64,000 nt of DNA from Lepus europaeus. Taxonomy: Eukaryota; Chordata; Mammalia; Lagomorpha; Leporidae. The translations under genes and the position numbers were made by a program. The stretch spans positions 29,097,858 to 29,161,857 of the forward strand of contig NC_084835.1 in assembly GCF_033115175.1 (NCBI RefSeq). The letters are read 5' to 3'. Below the pieces are notes generated by a model. That model saw only the letters and a program-made list of their open reading frames with translations, had not been told where the DNA came from and ran no database searches. This document shows positions 44,016 to 54,984 of the stretch, piece by piece (positions within the stretch are counted from its first letter, which is position 1; every line of letters begins with the position of its first letter).

Positions 44016-44299
44016 AATACTTCTGACATACAGCTTGGCAAATCAGCTGGAAGTCTTCGGGCTCAAATTTTATTTTGAAGAAATATTTGATACATGTATG
44101 AGTCAATTTGATATAACAAAGGCCTAATTAAGTGAAAAAAGGTATGTACCGTGGATGGCCAAGACTACCTAACTGGGAGTACCTGCTAAACGTTTGGTAA
44201 ATCTCCATCACCAATTCATGTCCCATCTGCTTTCTTGTTCTCACCCTCACCCTTTTTGGTATAAACAAGCCACCATTTATTCTTACTCATGAGTCTTCA

Positions 44300-44690
44300 G
44301 GCTGTCTGAGAAGTTCTGAACTCATCTGGGTTCAGTTGATGGGGTCTTGCTAAGCTTGTGTCTATGTGTAGTCAGTTGGCAAAGCTGGCAGGGGGCCGGT
44401 TGGTCTAGGATGGCTTCAATCACATGTCTGGCATTGGGATAGGTTTTGGGTAGGGAGCAACATACAGAAAGCTAGCAAGGAAGGATCATTCAGGCCTGGG
44501 CTCAGAATTAGATATCAGTTTTAGTCCATTCATTAACCAACACAAATCATAAAGCTAGCCCAGATTCATGGAGAGGGAAAATAGACCCCCACATCATTGT
44601 GGATAGAACTGAAAAATCACATTTGCAAGGATACATCACATTCATTCCCACACTCAACTCTGGTAGACTAAGAGAATTCTCATAGGCAGA
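44300..44690 (+). repeat. Old interspersed repeat, possibly LTR-derived
   Basis: 'ggttggtctaggatggcttc' 'aatcacatgtctgg' followed by 'aggcctgggctcagaattag', 'aaagctagcccagattcatg' and 'cacatttgcaaggatac' is a known mammalian mid-repetitive sequence that I cannot assign with certainty. No coding content. Confidence 0.4.
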
Positions 44691-44800
44691 AGAGCTTCTT
44701 GCATCCCCACAAGTTGTCACGCTCAAGTTCAAACTGACTGCCTGGTGTTTAATGCCAGTGATTCTCTTCTAACTTAGGTTGCTGAAAGTTGGTGTCTTTT

Positions 44801-45095
44801 TTTAAAGATTTATTTATTTATTTGAAAGGCAGAGTTAGAGAGAGAAAGAGAGAGAGAGAGAGAAAATCCTCACTGCCCAAATGGCCACAATGGGCCAATC
44901 CGAAGCCAGCAGCTTTATCTAGATGTCCCATGTGGGTGCAGGGGCCCAAGTACTTGGGCCATCATCAGCTGCCTTCCCAAGTGCATTAGCAGGGAGCTGG
45001 ATGGGAAGTTGAACAGCCAAGACTTGAATGGGCACCCACACGGGATGCTGGTGCCACAGGTGGTGGCTTTATCCACTGTACCACTGTGCCGGCTC
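44801..45095 (-). repeat. CSINE, antisense, with target-site duplication
   Basis: The minus strand starts 'agccggcacagtggtacagt', an intermediate subfamily. The 3' part has a (GA)-rich complement at 44833-44866 and the tail complement 'aaagatttatttatttattt'. The duplication 'tggtgtctttt' is exact at 44790-44800 and 45096-45106. Confidence 0.92.
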
Positions 45096-45284
45096 TGGTG
45101 TCTTTTCCTAAAATAGGAACCTACCCACAATACCCTTTCCTAGTGGGGTTTCCATTGTTACTCTTTTATTTTTATTTTTAAGTAATCACATTAAATTCCT
45201 TTGGATCCAAAGGTTATTATTAAATAAGGTATCGAGAGCTTTATCAGACAATAGCACTAGAGGTTTTCCCAAAGTCAACCCCCT

Positions 45285-45560
45285 TCTGCCATTAAAAAAA
45301 ACTCTATAGAGCCACATGTCAGCCAAACCCTGTGGCTTCAGATCTCCATGGGCCTGGATAAAATCTACCTTTTGTAACCTCATCTCCTGCTAACCCACGT
45401 GCACCCTCTTGTCGGATCCATTCTTCCAATACCTTCGTCAACTCACCATGAAATTGCATGTGCTCCTTGCTTCCATACGTGCTATTCCTCAGCCTGGTGA
45501 ACCCACACTGATCCTTTATCACCCAGATCATCTCTCATGTTCATGTAAGCAAACATCTCA
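45285..45560 (+). mobile_element. L2 LINE fragment
   Basis: 'aaccctgtggcttcagatct' 'ccatgggcctgg', 'taacctcatctcctgctaac' 'ccacgtgcacc' and 'atgtgctccttgcttccata' fit the L2 region upstream of its 3' end. The matching 3' end may be at 46195. Confidence 0.6.
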
Positions 45561-45698
45561 ATGGATATCTACCAGCCTCTCAGGCCTGGAGGATGTATGG
45601 AGATTGAATATTGATCTAGCCACTTCCCCTCAAGGAGCTGTTTTGAATGTGTAACACCATTTGGTTTCTAAGTCTCTGCTTTTGCTCTGTTCCCTCAG

Positions 45699-45812
45699 GC
45701 GTGTGTGTATGTGAGTGTGCTTGTATGTGTGTGTATGTGTGTGTACATTCAAGTACATGTAACTGTATACACATAGATACCGTGTGTATGTATATACATG
45801 TGTACACAAAAA
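45699..45812. repeat. (GT)n/(TATG)n microsatellite
   Basis: 'gtgtgtgtatgtgagtgtgc' 'ttgtatgtgtgtgtatgtgt', then a degenerate 'tatgtatatacatgtgtaca' part. The antisense frames full of His/Thr ('HTHTHTYKHTHIHT') are translations of this repeat. Confidence 0.9.
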
Positions 45813-45817
45813 TATAT

Positions 45818-45957
45818 GCAAGGGTATTTCAAAAAGTTCACAGAAAATGCAACAAAAATACTCATTTGTTTGGGTGCAAAACATTTGTGAAATTCATGCA
45901 TAATTTCGTCATAATATGTATTTTCCATGACCTTTGTGAGGACTCCTTATATGATGG
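45818..45957 (+). mobile_element. Palindromic MITE copy 4, complete
   Basis: Left end 'caagggtatttcaaaaagtt' 'cacagaaaatgc', middle 'ggtgcaaaacatttgtgaaa' 'ttcatgcataatttcgtcat', right end 'aatatgtattttccatgacc' 'tttgtgaggactccttata'. The termini are inverted complements. A TA pair is present near both ends. Confidence 0.65.
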
Positions 45958-46194
45958 ATTTCAAAAATACTCATCCCAATAAGCCTATCTTTCCATTCAT
46001 TTTTCCATCAACGTCAGACACATCTCTGTAACTTAAATGAAGGTTTGCAGTAACCAACTGAAGACAGCAACAATGGCAGAGATATCTTGAAGACAATCCT
46101 GGTTAAAGTTGAACCTCTAAACACTTAGCTAACACACTTACTAGCCAAAATACGTGTGTGCACATATACACATGAACTCATCCTTACAGAGTTC

Positions 46195-46375
46195 AGTCTG
46201 CACTGGGCTCTGATAATTTGTGGGTAAATTTGTCTTTCCTGTAGCACTGTGAGCTCTTTACACTCGGGGGTCACACCTCTTCTTCCCATTATTAAGTCAC
46301 CCAGTACTTTCCTTATAGTAGAAATTCAAATAAATTTTGCTGAGATGACAAGTGAATGACTCTCAACAGGAAAGG
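46195..46375 (+). mobile_element. L2 3' end
   Basis: 'gtagcactgtgagctcttta' 'cactcgggggtcac', 'cacccagtactttccttata' 'gtagaaattcaaataaattt' is the L2 3' end, finishing in 'gagatgacaagtgaatga'. Confidence 0.6.
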
Positions 46376-46576
46376 GTGCGCTGACAAGGTGCTTAGCTCC
46401 ATTCCTTCATTTTGCATAAGAGAAACCTGAAGCCCAGAGCATGGCACCACTGCTTGTAAGGACACAGCCTTCACACAGGAAGCAACCTGGGCCCCCAATA
46501 CCAGTCAGTCTAAAGCTTCTCTGGTTTTGTTTTTTGTTTTTACATTTTACATAGTTTATGGTTTTAAGAAACTCTA

Positions 46577-46915
46577 TGGCCAGCGCCACGGCTCAATAGG
46601 CTAATCCTCCGCCTGCGGCGCTGGCACACCGGGTTCTAGTCCCGGTCAGGGTGCTGGATTCTGTCCCGGTTGCCCCTCTTCCAGGCCAGCTCTCTGCTGT
46701 GGCCCGGAAGTGTAGTGGAGGATGGCCCAAGTGCTTGGGCCCTGCATCCGCATGGGAGACCAGGAGAAGCACCTGGCTCCTGCCATTGGATCAGCGCGGT
46801 GTGCCGGCCGGAGCGCACTGGCCACAGTGGCCATTGGAGGACGAATCAACGGCAAAAGGAAGACCTTTCTCTCTGTCTCTCTCTCTCACTGTCCACTCTG
46901 CCTGTCAAAAAAAAA
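46577..46915 (+). repeat. Young CSINE2-type copy
   Basis: 'ggccagcgccacggctcaat' 'aggctaatcctccgcctgcg', hairpin 'accgggttctagtcccggt', full body and A11 tail. The flanks 'aagaaactcta' (46566-46576) and 'aaggaactcta' (46916-46926) form a duplication with one change. All frames here are SINE translations. Confidence 0.95.
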
Positions 46916-46949
46916 AAGGAACTCTAACATGTAAGTTGATGAAATACAT

Positions 46950-46997
46950 CTAGATTATATATATAAAGTGGTATATATATGTAATATATATGTAAGT
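46950..46997. repeat. (TA)n simple repeat
   Basis: 'attatatatataaagtggta' 'tatatatgtaatatatatgt', a short degenerate TA-rich repeat. Confidence 0.7.
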
Positions 46998-47003
46998 GAT
47001 AAG

Positions 47004-47236
47004 GAAATTGGGCTCTAGAGTCAGATTTGGAATAAAATTCCGGCACTGTTTGACCTTGGGCAGATTTTCATTCATCTCTAACATTTACTTCTCACTTCTC
47101 TTCCTCATAAAGTGGAGCTGCCCAACAGCACCTGGCTAGAACACCTTGGGAAGACATAAAAAGATAACAGTGTATCAAGCACAGGGCTTAACACTTAGCA
47201 CATGCTTAATATTTATAAGATACTATTTTGCTATTA
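47004..47236 (+). repeat. MIR SINE, near full length
   Basis: 'attgggctctagagtcagat', 'ctgtttgaccttgggcagat', 'ctcttcctcataaagtggag' and 'gtgtatcaagcacagggctt' 'aacacttagcacatgcttaa' follow MIR from the tRNA-like part through core to 3' end. Confidence 0.75.
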
Positions 47237-48555
47237 ATTTAAGTGATCCCCGGTAAATGCATTAGCTAAAGGTCTTTAAGTTCAAGTCTAACCATAATTA
47301 TATTCAAGAGATCGCCAGCCTGGCTGCTATTACAGTAAAGCTCTCTCTAAGTTATGGGGAAATGTGGATGACTTTTGCCACAGGATTTACCTACAGGAAT
47401 GAAAGCATTAGCAGTGTCCTAAGCATAAGGAAGTGAACGCATGCCAAAGCACAATGGCAAGTCCCGTACTGCAAAGAGGGCGATTCAAGTGCCATTACCG
47501 AACTAGTGGAACCTGCTCCTAATGGTCTGAAGACGTTCATTTCCTCAGGCTCGGTTAGTCTACTGAACAGTCCTATTTTTTTCCAGCATTAAAATGGAAA
47601 TGTAGAGGTTAGAATGCTATGGTTAGGAATGGTTTAAAACATTATTTGATGGCATCTGCAAGAAACTCTTTTATCTTTTACATCTTCACTTTTTATTGTC
47701 TGGACTTTTATGAGCTGTGTGCTTGAACTAGGCCCAAATCCTGGGTGCCACACTCAAAATCATATGGTACATCTGTTTCTCTGACCAAGACCAGGGTGGG
47801 ATTCTGCATACCAAACTATTCCTCCCACCCCAAACTCAGCACACTCACATCTTGGGGGAATGAACAGAAAATGTCGAGCCATGCCCTCTCTGAAGAAAGC
47901 CAGTCTTGTCCACTCGCCATGGGAGCGTGGGGCAGGACACAGCCAGACACCAGGAGCACCCCTGATGTCACTCACGTCTACTGCCAGAGCTACTCCTATG
48001 GGCATTCTGCTCCCAGAAGCATCTCCAACGCTGGTGAGCCCAAGAGGCAATACCAGAGCTCCTGGTGTGGCCCTTGAACCCAGCTGGCTCCCTGGACAGA
48101 AGGAAAGGCTTTATCAGCATTTCAAAAATCAAGCAAATGCTTTTTGGCTTTTTTTCCAATTGGGGGATGAATTTTTCTTTCATAGTACCAAAGAATTTTT
48201 GAATAAAAACCTTATTATTTGAAATTAGGACAAAGTCAAGGGCGATGAGTATGTTGAAATAAGAACTACAGTGGTAGGAATTATGCTTTTTTTTTTTTTT
48301 TTGTGGAATAAAATGAACTTTGCCTGGCAGAAGTGATATTCTCTTCCCAAGGGAATTTGTAAAGATTTGTTTTACTGAAAGTTAACCAAGAGCCATCAAC
48401 TGCGTCTTGAGCCTGTGTGTTCTAGCAAGGGCAGAACTGACCCAAACCTTGCCATAATGGCTGGGGTGAAATTTGAGCAACAAAATGCTGGGGACTGTTG
48501 AGAACAGTATAGCTGGCATAGAGGGCAAACTGAAAGATGTGGTTGGAAATTATAC
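47237..48555. other. Unassigned stretch
   Basis: No gene or confident repeat. The overlapping frames at 47745-48077 and 47860-48222 (+ strand, 110-120 codons) have no domain. T-run at about 48282-48302. Confidence 0.4.
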
Positions 48556-48690
48556 TGGAGAAGTATGTTAGGGTGAAACTATGAAAGGTTTTAGATATCA
48601 AGCTAAAAATAAGAGTCTAGAATTAATACTCTAAGGGGCAATTAACAACAGGGGGCCAAGGAGGTTTCTGAGCAGATTCTTTTCGAGAGT
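48556..48690 (-). mobile_element. L2 fragment, antisense
   Basis: 'gaaaggttttagatatcaag' 'ctaaaaataagagtctagaa', then 'ccaaggaggtttctgagcag' match the L2 reverse complement ('ggagggtttt...gagcagaggagtgac'). Confidence 0.5.
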
Positions 48691-49175
48691 TCACAGGGGC
48701 AATGCTGCTCCTGCCCCCTTTTAACCTTCCTGAGGGCCCTCCAGCTCACCTGCACTGTGTGCAAGCCCCACCTCTGGTCTTAGCTGCAGTTTCTGGACTG
48801 GCTTGCCATGTTGCCCGGCAAACACCTGTTAGACACACTTGAGTTCTACTGTTCTTAGGTCCCTGCTGTTACCCTCTGCATTCTGCTAATGCTGTCTGGG
48901 TGCTGTGGATCCTGACAATTTGATCCTTACTCCCTTTTTGTGACAGTTTGCAGCGATATCTAGCTTTGGGGTATGGGGAGTTTAATAAAGACTGACCATT
49001 TATTTTTGGAATTGTTTGCTATCCAGTTGCTCTTTTTTGTATGTAGGAATTCAGAACCATTTTAAAAGGATGCACACACTGCTGCCTTTTCAGAACCTAG
49101 AATTGAACTGGATTTGGTTTGGGTAGAAAGCAAATGGCTGAACTCCATCTAGTTTGACCTTGAACAGAATGGAAT
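48691..49175. other. Unassigned stretch
   Basis: Nothing recognised. Confidence 0.35.
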
Positions 49176-49193
49176 AATAAGAAAATACAAGAT

Positions 49194-49510
49194 GAGGCCA
49201 GCACTGTGGTGTAGCGGGTAAAGCCTTCGCCTGTAGTGCCAGCATCCCATAAGGGCACCATCTCAAGTCCTGGCTGCTCCACTTCCAATCCAGCTCTCTG
49301 CTGTGGCCTGGGAAAGCAGTAGAAGATGGCCCAAGTCCTTGGACCCCTGCACCCACATGGGAGACTCAGAAGAAGCCCCTGGTTCCTGGCTTTGAATCAG
49401 CCCAGCTCCGACCTTTGCAGCCATTTGGGGAGTAACCAGCATATAGAAGACTTCTCCCTCCTTCTTTCTGCCCCTCCGCCTCTCAAATAAATAAATAAAT
49501 AAATATTTTA
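49194..49510 (+). repeat. CSINE, intermediate, with target-site duplication
   Basis: 'gaggccagcactgtggtgta' 'gcgggtaaagccttcgcctg', body, CT-rich part and '(AAAT)5'-like tail. The direct repeat 'agaaaatac' is at 49180-49188 and 49517-49525. Confidence 0.92.
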
Positions 49511-49558
49511 AAAAATAGAAAATACCAGTTGATGAGACAATACATTAAACACATTAAT

Positions 49559-49914
49559 GGGACCAGCACTGTGGCATAGCACATAAAGCTGCAGCCTGCA
49601 GTGCTGGCATCCCGTATGGCACAGGTTCGAATCCCAGCTGCTCCACTTCTGATCTAGCTCTCTGCTATGGCCTGGGAAAGCAGAAGATGGCCCCAGTTCT
49701 TGGGCCCTGTACCCATGGGGGAAGACCTGGAGGAAGCTTCTGGCTCCTGGCTTTGGATCAGTGCAGCTCCGGCCATTGAGGCCAGTTGGGAAGTGAACCA
49801 GCAGATGGAGGACACCTCTCTCTCTCTCTCTCTCTTTCTCTCTATCTCTGCCTCTCCTTCTCTGTGTAGCTCTGACTTTCAAATGAGTAAATAAATCTTT
49901 AAATTAGTAAATAA
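49559..49914 (+). repeat. CSINE, intermediate, intact B-box
   Basis: 'gggaccagcactgtggcata' 'gcacataaagctgcagcctg' and a canonical B-box 'ggttcgaatcc' at about 49624-49634. It has a long (CT)n run and the tail 'taaataaatctttaaattag'. Short flanking repeat 'attaatg' (49553-49559 and 49915-49921). Confidence 0.9.
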
Positions 49915-49931
49915 ATTAATGTATTAAAACT

Positions 49932-50250
49932 CAGAGGCAGATATCTGGCCTAGTGGTTGAGCCACTAATTAGGACACCTGCATCCTACACTGGAGTGTAC
50001 CTGGGTTCAGTTCCTGGCTGTGGCTCCTGATTTCAGCTTCCTACTAATGCAACTCTGGAGGGACCCTGTGAGGCAGTGGTGATGCTCAGGTAGTTAGGTC
50101 CCTGCCACAAGCGAGACCTGGATTGAGTTCCTAGCTCCTGGCTTCAGTCCCAGCCCAGGCCATGCCATTATAGGCATTTGGGGAGTGAAAACCACAAGAT
50201 GGAAATCTCTCTCTTTATCTACTTCTCAAATAAATCATTAAAAAAAAAAA
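49932..50250 (+). repeat. CSINE, old subfamily
   Basis: 'cagaggcagatatctggcct' 'agtggttgagccactaatta', 'gagacctggattgagttcct', CT-rich part and A11. Third of three same-strand CSINEs in a row. Confidence 0.85.
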
Positions 50251-50690
50251 CACTCAAATTAATATGCTCAGTCCTAGGAGAGAAATGAGAAGAACAGCCC
50301 TAATAAAGATCAATGCCCTCAAAAGGGGTGCTGGGAACTCCTCTGGTTTAGGATCTCCTGGAGCATGAGGACAGTCTTAGTAATGAGTGGCAGGACTGCC
50401 TCTTTTCACCGTAATGTCTCCTCTGGTTGTCTCAAACACTCCAGCTCTGAAGCCCACCTCACAGGGAGGAGGCTGTGGTGGGAAGACTAATGACAGCTGA
50501 ACAGCCAAGAAAAAGTAGGAGTTGAAGAGGATCAGCCTTACTACTTGTGAAATGAATTCCCTAAGATAAGAAATAGCTGTTTGGGTAGAACTGACTTGGA
50601 TTGGATCCCTAGATGGAAATGTAGGGAGGTGCTTACTTACCTGGCAGGGGAGGAAGTATGTGTGCCTTCAGGGAAATGCTTATCCTAATT
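50251..50690. other. Unassigned stretch
   Basis: Nothing recognised. Confidence 0.35.
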
Positions 50691-50691
50691 C

Positions 50692-50832
50692 ATGAGATTC
50701 GTAGGCATTTCAAAAAATTCATGGAAAGTAGAATTAAAAGATAAGCTTCTTTTAGTACAAAACATTTTGAAGTGCATGGCTTTTTCATAACACGCATTCC
50801 CACGACATTTCTGACTACCTGTTGTATATGTT
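50692..50832 (+). mobile_element. Palindromic MITE copy 5, complete
   Basis: 'taggcatttcaaaaaattca' 'tggaaagtagaattaaaaga' 'taagcttcttttagtacaaa', centre 'gaagtgcatggctttttcat', right arm 'aacacgcattcccacgacat' 'ttctgactacctg'. Same layout as copy 4. Confidence 0.65.
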
Positions 50833-52270
50833 GAGGACCCCCATTCCTCCCCAGGAGTCCGAGGCCCTGAAATGAACCACGGGTGCCTCGATCCTTCTTA
50901 AGATATTGTTGGTGTGTGCCTTTATAGCCTGTGAGACTATGGGTTCTCTCTTTCCCTTGAGGAAAAGCAAAGTCCAAGGGAATTTTCAAAACTTGACAAT
51001 GCAGGAGAAATCTTTAATTTAGGTGAGGCTGGTAGAGACTCTCTCACATTCTCAACCTCGACCTGCAGAAGGGCAACTACACAGAGGTAAAATAATGGAC
51101 ACCAGGACAGAATTCTAACCTCCCAACAGGCCACACGCAACGTAACACAAGGGAGGGACAGCCCGAATCTGAGGGTGTACTCCCACGTGATGGTAAGGCA
51201 TGCCTGAAAGAAGGTGTCACCAGAGGAACCGATATTTAGAGCCATGATTCTTACCCCAGAGCCCTTCGTGGCCATGACCAGAACTGGTCCTGGAAAATTC
51301 AGTCAGTTAACAAGATACTATTGAGTTGTTCCTCATTCTACTTCATCCAAAGCCTTTCCTATTGGCTTCAGGAAGGAATTCAGTGATCTTGTGCCCTGTG
51401 GGGATATCAGAGACTCATCTTCCAACAGACAAGTTTCCTTGTCTATGAAGTGGGGAGGATCCTGAGCTATAAGCATTAAATGACATCCACCCATGCATAG
51501 GGAGACCATAGTATCCTCTGGATGCAAAGCATTCCCAGTTTTTACCTGGCATTCAATTCAATTAGCACCTCCTTTCACTCATAAACACATTCCAGTGTTG
51601 ATACATTAATTACATATTAAGCTCCTGACAGGCAACCTGGCAACAAACAGGCATCAGGTTTTACCCAACCCTTTTTTACTCAAACATGCTGTCAGAATCT
51701 TCATTCATATCAAAGTGGAAATCTTTGACAACATGTAAATCTTAAACTAAAGGGCAATCTCTCTAGTGGTGGAATCTCAGTTCCCAGTTACCAGGCTGGG
51801 AAGATCCTGAGGGAGGAGTGTGCTGGGGGCCACTGCACCTGCCATGCATAAGCCTGACCCCCAGTGGCCATTCTGTGCTGTGTGATTATTCTCAAGCCTT
51901 AATTGTCATCCCCATCCACACCACTAGATCAGTCCCAAAAGCTGGAGAGACACCATCAGAAGCAAAGAGTCAGACACTGGTCTCAGGCAAATAGCAATTC
52001 AGAGGTTTCTCCCTGCACATGTATTGCTGGTGCTCCCTGTATCCCTGGAACAAAAAGTAAAGAACACAAATCATCTACAACTTGCCAACTGTAGCTAACT
52101 ACCTCCCTCTGACATTTTCAAATGAATACTACCAGATTACTTAAAACTATAAACACACCATTTTGCTGATGGGGACTTGTTGCATTGAAGGCATTGTTAT
52201 ATTACAGGAACTAAGAAAATAATAGGCCTAATCTTTTGGAGCCTGATTTATGCAATATATTATTTAAAAG
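50833..52270. other. Unassigned stretch
   Basis: No gene recognised. 51430-51500 ('tttccttgtctatgaagtgg' 'ggaggatcctgagc') is a possible MIR core fragment. Antisense frames at 50690-50989 and 50937-51275 have no domain. Confidence 0.4.
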
Positions 52271-52275
52271 CTACA

Positions 52276-52588
52276 ACTGGGGTAGTCATGTGCTGCAGCA
52301 GTTAAGTCACTGCTTGGGACACACGCATCCCATCCTGAGGTGCCTGATTCAAGTCACAGTGACTCTGCTTCCAATCCAGCTTCCTGCTGATACACAGCTT
52401 GGCAGGTAATGGATCATAGCTCAGGTACTTGGGTCCCTGATACCAATGTGGGAGACCTGGTTTGAGTTCCTGGCTCCTGGCTTCCACTGTACCCAGTTCT
52501 GGCTATTGTGGACATCTGGGGATTGAATCTACAAATAGAAGATCTCTCTCTGCCTTTCTAATAAAATGAAAAAAAATATTTTAATTAA
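52276..52588 (+). repeat. CSINE, old subfamily
   Basis: 'ggggtagtcatgtgctgcag' 'cagttaagtcactgcttggg', 'gagacctggtttgagttcct', 'tctggggattgaatctacaa' and tail 'aaaaaaaatattttaatt'. Approximate flank match 'aaagctac' (52267-52274 and 52589-52596). Confidence 0.85.
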
Positions 52589-52694
52589 AGCTACTATAAA
52601 TGAAAATTCTTCTACAAATATGAATAGAATACCATCACTGCATATGAAATTACTTTACCCTCTGGTGGACACTGAGGTTTTGTGTATCTCTGGT

Positions 52695-53000
52695 TGTCCA
52701 TTAATATTTCTTTCCTGAAAGTTCACTACATGCCAGCACTACTATAAGTTCTGATGATATGAGAAACAAGACAGCCCAAGATCTCTACTTACTTTACACA
52801 GATTTCTATACCTACATCTTAGATTACTTCTTTAGAATACAATTCTAGAAGCAAAGATAAAGAGCCAAAGGGTCATACAGATTTAATTTTCTATGTCTTT
52901 AAGTACAGCATAACAGTGCCCTTTCCTCTTACAGATAACCACTTTCTAACAACTTCTGAGTTTGAGAGGTGGGCCATCATCAGTGAGAAGGCAGCCTGAA
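52695..53000 (-). mobile_element. L2 3' end and possible L1M piece, antisense
   Basis: 52700-52800 ('tacatgccagcactactata' 'agttctgatgatatgag...') reads as the L2 3' end reversed. 52830-52990 ('attctagaagcaaagataaa' 'gagccaaagggtcatacaga') resembles the reverse complement of an old L1 3' region. Both are weak. Confidence 0.45.
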
Positions 53001-53089
53001 GGTGAAGTTCCCAAAGAGGTATGCTCTACTTAAAGTCAACCAAAACTGGAGGCAAACACTGCAGGTTTATCATAAAGTTACAAAATAAA

Positions 53090-53342
53090 AGGGGTGGCTA
53101 AGCACCTGGCTTTAGAGCCAGACTGGGTCATCTTTCAGTCCTGACTCGGCCACCCACTGGGGAGTGGCTCTGAGAAAGCTACGCCTCTCTTCTCTGCTTC
53201 AGTTTCCTCATCTGTGAAGTGAGAACAATAACACTGCCCACCTCAAAGCACTGCTGTGGTGGTGATCTGAGTTAAAAGCACACAAGGTACTTAGGACAGT
53301 GCCTGGCATGTATTAAGTACTCATTATGTCATTTTCAAAGTA
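53090..53342 (+). repeat. MIR SINE, near full length
   Basis: 'tggctttagagccagactgg', 'gactcggccacccactgggg', 'ctgcttcagtttcctcatct' 'gtgaagtgagaacaataaca' and 'ttaggacagtgcctggcatg' 'tattaagtactc' cover MIR from head to 3' end; the best-preserved MIR in the window. Confidence 0.88.
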
Positions 53343-54600
53343 GTATCTAATCTAGCTAACTTGCTACAGCACAGCCAGTAACTAAAGAAAAGTAAATCTA
53401 GTTCTCCAATTTCCAAAAATGATTCACTTGCTGATCCAGAAACACTACAAAGGAATATCATAAATTAGATCTGAACTCTGACCAAACTTTAGGTTTTATC
53501 TCCTTCCTATCACAAGATAACTCAGTTTGTTATCTAAGACTTGAAGCAGCACCAAACCCTTCATGGTCTTATGACCAGGAACATCCTCTACCTCCTCAGA
53601 TGGAACATGACCGTCTTTTCCACTGATACCAAGACCCAGAGAGCAGAATATGAAAAACATCTTGCTTCAGGGTCTTTTTCTGAAGAAACAATCTTAATTT
53701 AATTGTCCAAAGTTCTCAGTCCCACTGGCTTGTAGGCAAGCACCAAAACCTAGAGAGATCTGCCATTGTGAGTCACAGGACAAACTTCTTACTGAAGGCA
53801 GATTTCGACAGAAGCAGTAAAGCACTGAGTACTGATGTTTATTCATTCAATAGAGATTAACGCCATCAGCGAAGACAAGCCAGCAGGCACCCATGTTAAC
53901 AAAACCAGGCTATTTTAAACACCCCCCCCCATTCTAATTATTCCTTCTTATAACTCTTGCAATCTAAAAATAGCTTTGATCTGTCCATTGGGGACCACTC
54001 CAAGTGGATGTGGAGAAGTTTAATTAGATTGCCTCAAGCAAGAGTGCTATTCTCCAAGGCTTTAATACTAGTGTTAATTCCAGGACTGAGGTCCAACTCC
54101 CATGGATGTGTGGTGTCTGCCAAGGTGGAGGATGACATTTTCTGCAGAATCCCAACACCAGGGGAGGCTGGATCAAAGGCATCTGCAACTGGCTTCGTGT
54201 TTATAGAAAGGCTCTTGGGCTCTTAAAAAACCATGAGTCATAAATATACTTAACCCTTTAACACAGCAAGTATTTAATATGCTTAGACCCCAAATTCAAA
54301 CCAGAATTAACAATACTGTACCTGACACAAATACCTGAAATATATGCATATGCCACTTCCTCAAGCTGTCGGTTGGCCTGAATTTATTTCACTTTTATGA
54401 AGCAACTGCTAGGCAACTCATTAATCTAGATTGCTCTTTGGCAACCTAGATTGTTGATATATCTAAGCAACCCACTGCTGATGAACATGGAAAATGACTC
54501 AAGTTTTGTTACTCAAAACACTCTAAATTCTTAGCTGTATCTCTTCATACTCATTCAGTCATCCATCCATTTATTGAACCAGCTCTCATTCAGAACCTAT
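53343..54600. other. Unassigned stretch, possible conserved non-coding block
   Basis: No gene recognised. A C-run lies near 53922-53930. 53930-54130 and 54350-54500 are balanced, non-repetitive sequence. The latter has the repeated words 'ctagattg' and 'gcaacc/gcaact' within 80 bp. Confidence 0.35.
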
Positions 54601-54605
54601 TAGGA

Positions 54606-54935
54606 GGGGCTTGCAATCATGGTGTAACAGTTTACGTTGCTGCCTGCAATGCCGGCATCCCTAATGGGTGCTGGTTCAAGTCCCAGCTGCTCCACTTCTG
54701 ATCCAGCTCCCTGCTAATATGCCCGAGAAAGCAGTGGCAGATGGCCCCTGCCACTCACATGGGAGATGGGAAGAAGCTCCTGGCTTCAGCCTGGCCCAGC
54801 CCTGGCAGTTGCAGCCATTTGGGGAATCAACCAGTGGCTGGACGATCTCTCTGTGTGTTTCTCCCTCTCTACGTAGCTCTGATTTTCAAATAAATAAAAT
54901 AAATTTTTAAAAACAAAAATTAAATTAAAAAAATA
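54606..54935 (+). repeat. CSINE, intermediate
   Basis: 'ggggcttgcaatcatggtgt' 'aacagtttacgttgctgcct', 'ggttcaagtcccagctgctc', a short body with 'gccatttggggaatcaacca', and tail 'caaataaataaaataaattt'. Confidence 0.9.
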
Positions 54936-54984
54936 ATTATTCTACAATTGGTGACTAAGTCAGATAAGGTACCCATCCTAATGG

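Noticed and set aside
45616-45884. His/Thr-rich antisense peptides
   Set aside because: Direct translation of the GT microsatellite.
49621-49640. tRNA gene suggested by 'ggttcgaatcc'
   Set aside because: It is the B-box of a CSINE; no cloverleaf or acceptor stem. The same applies at about 61810.
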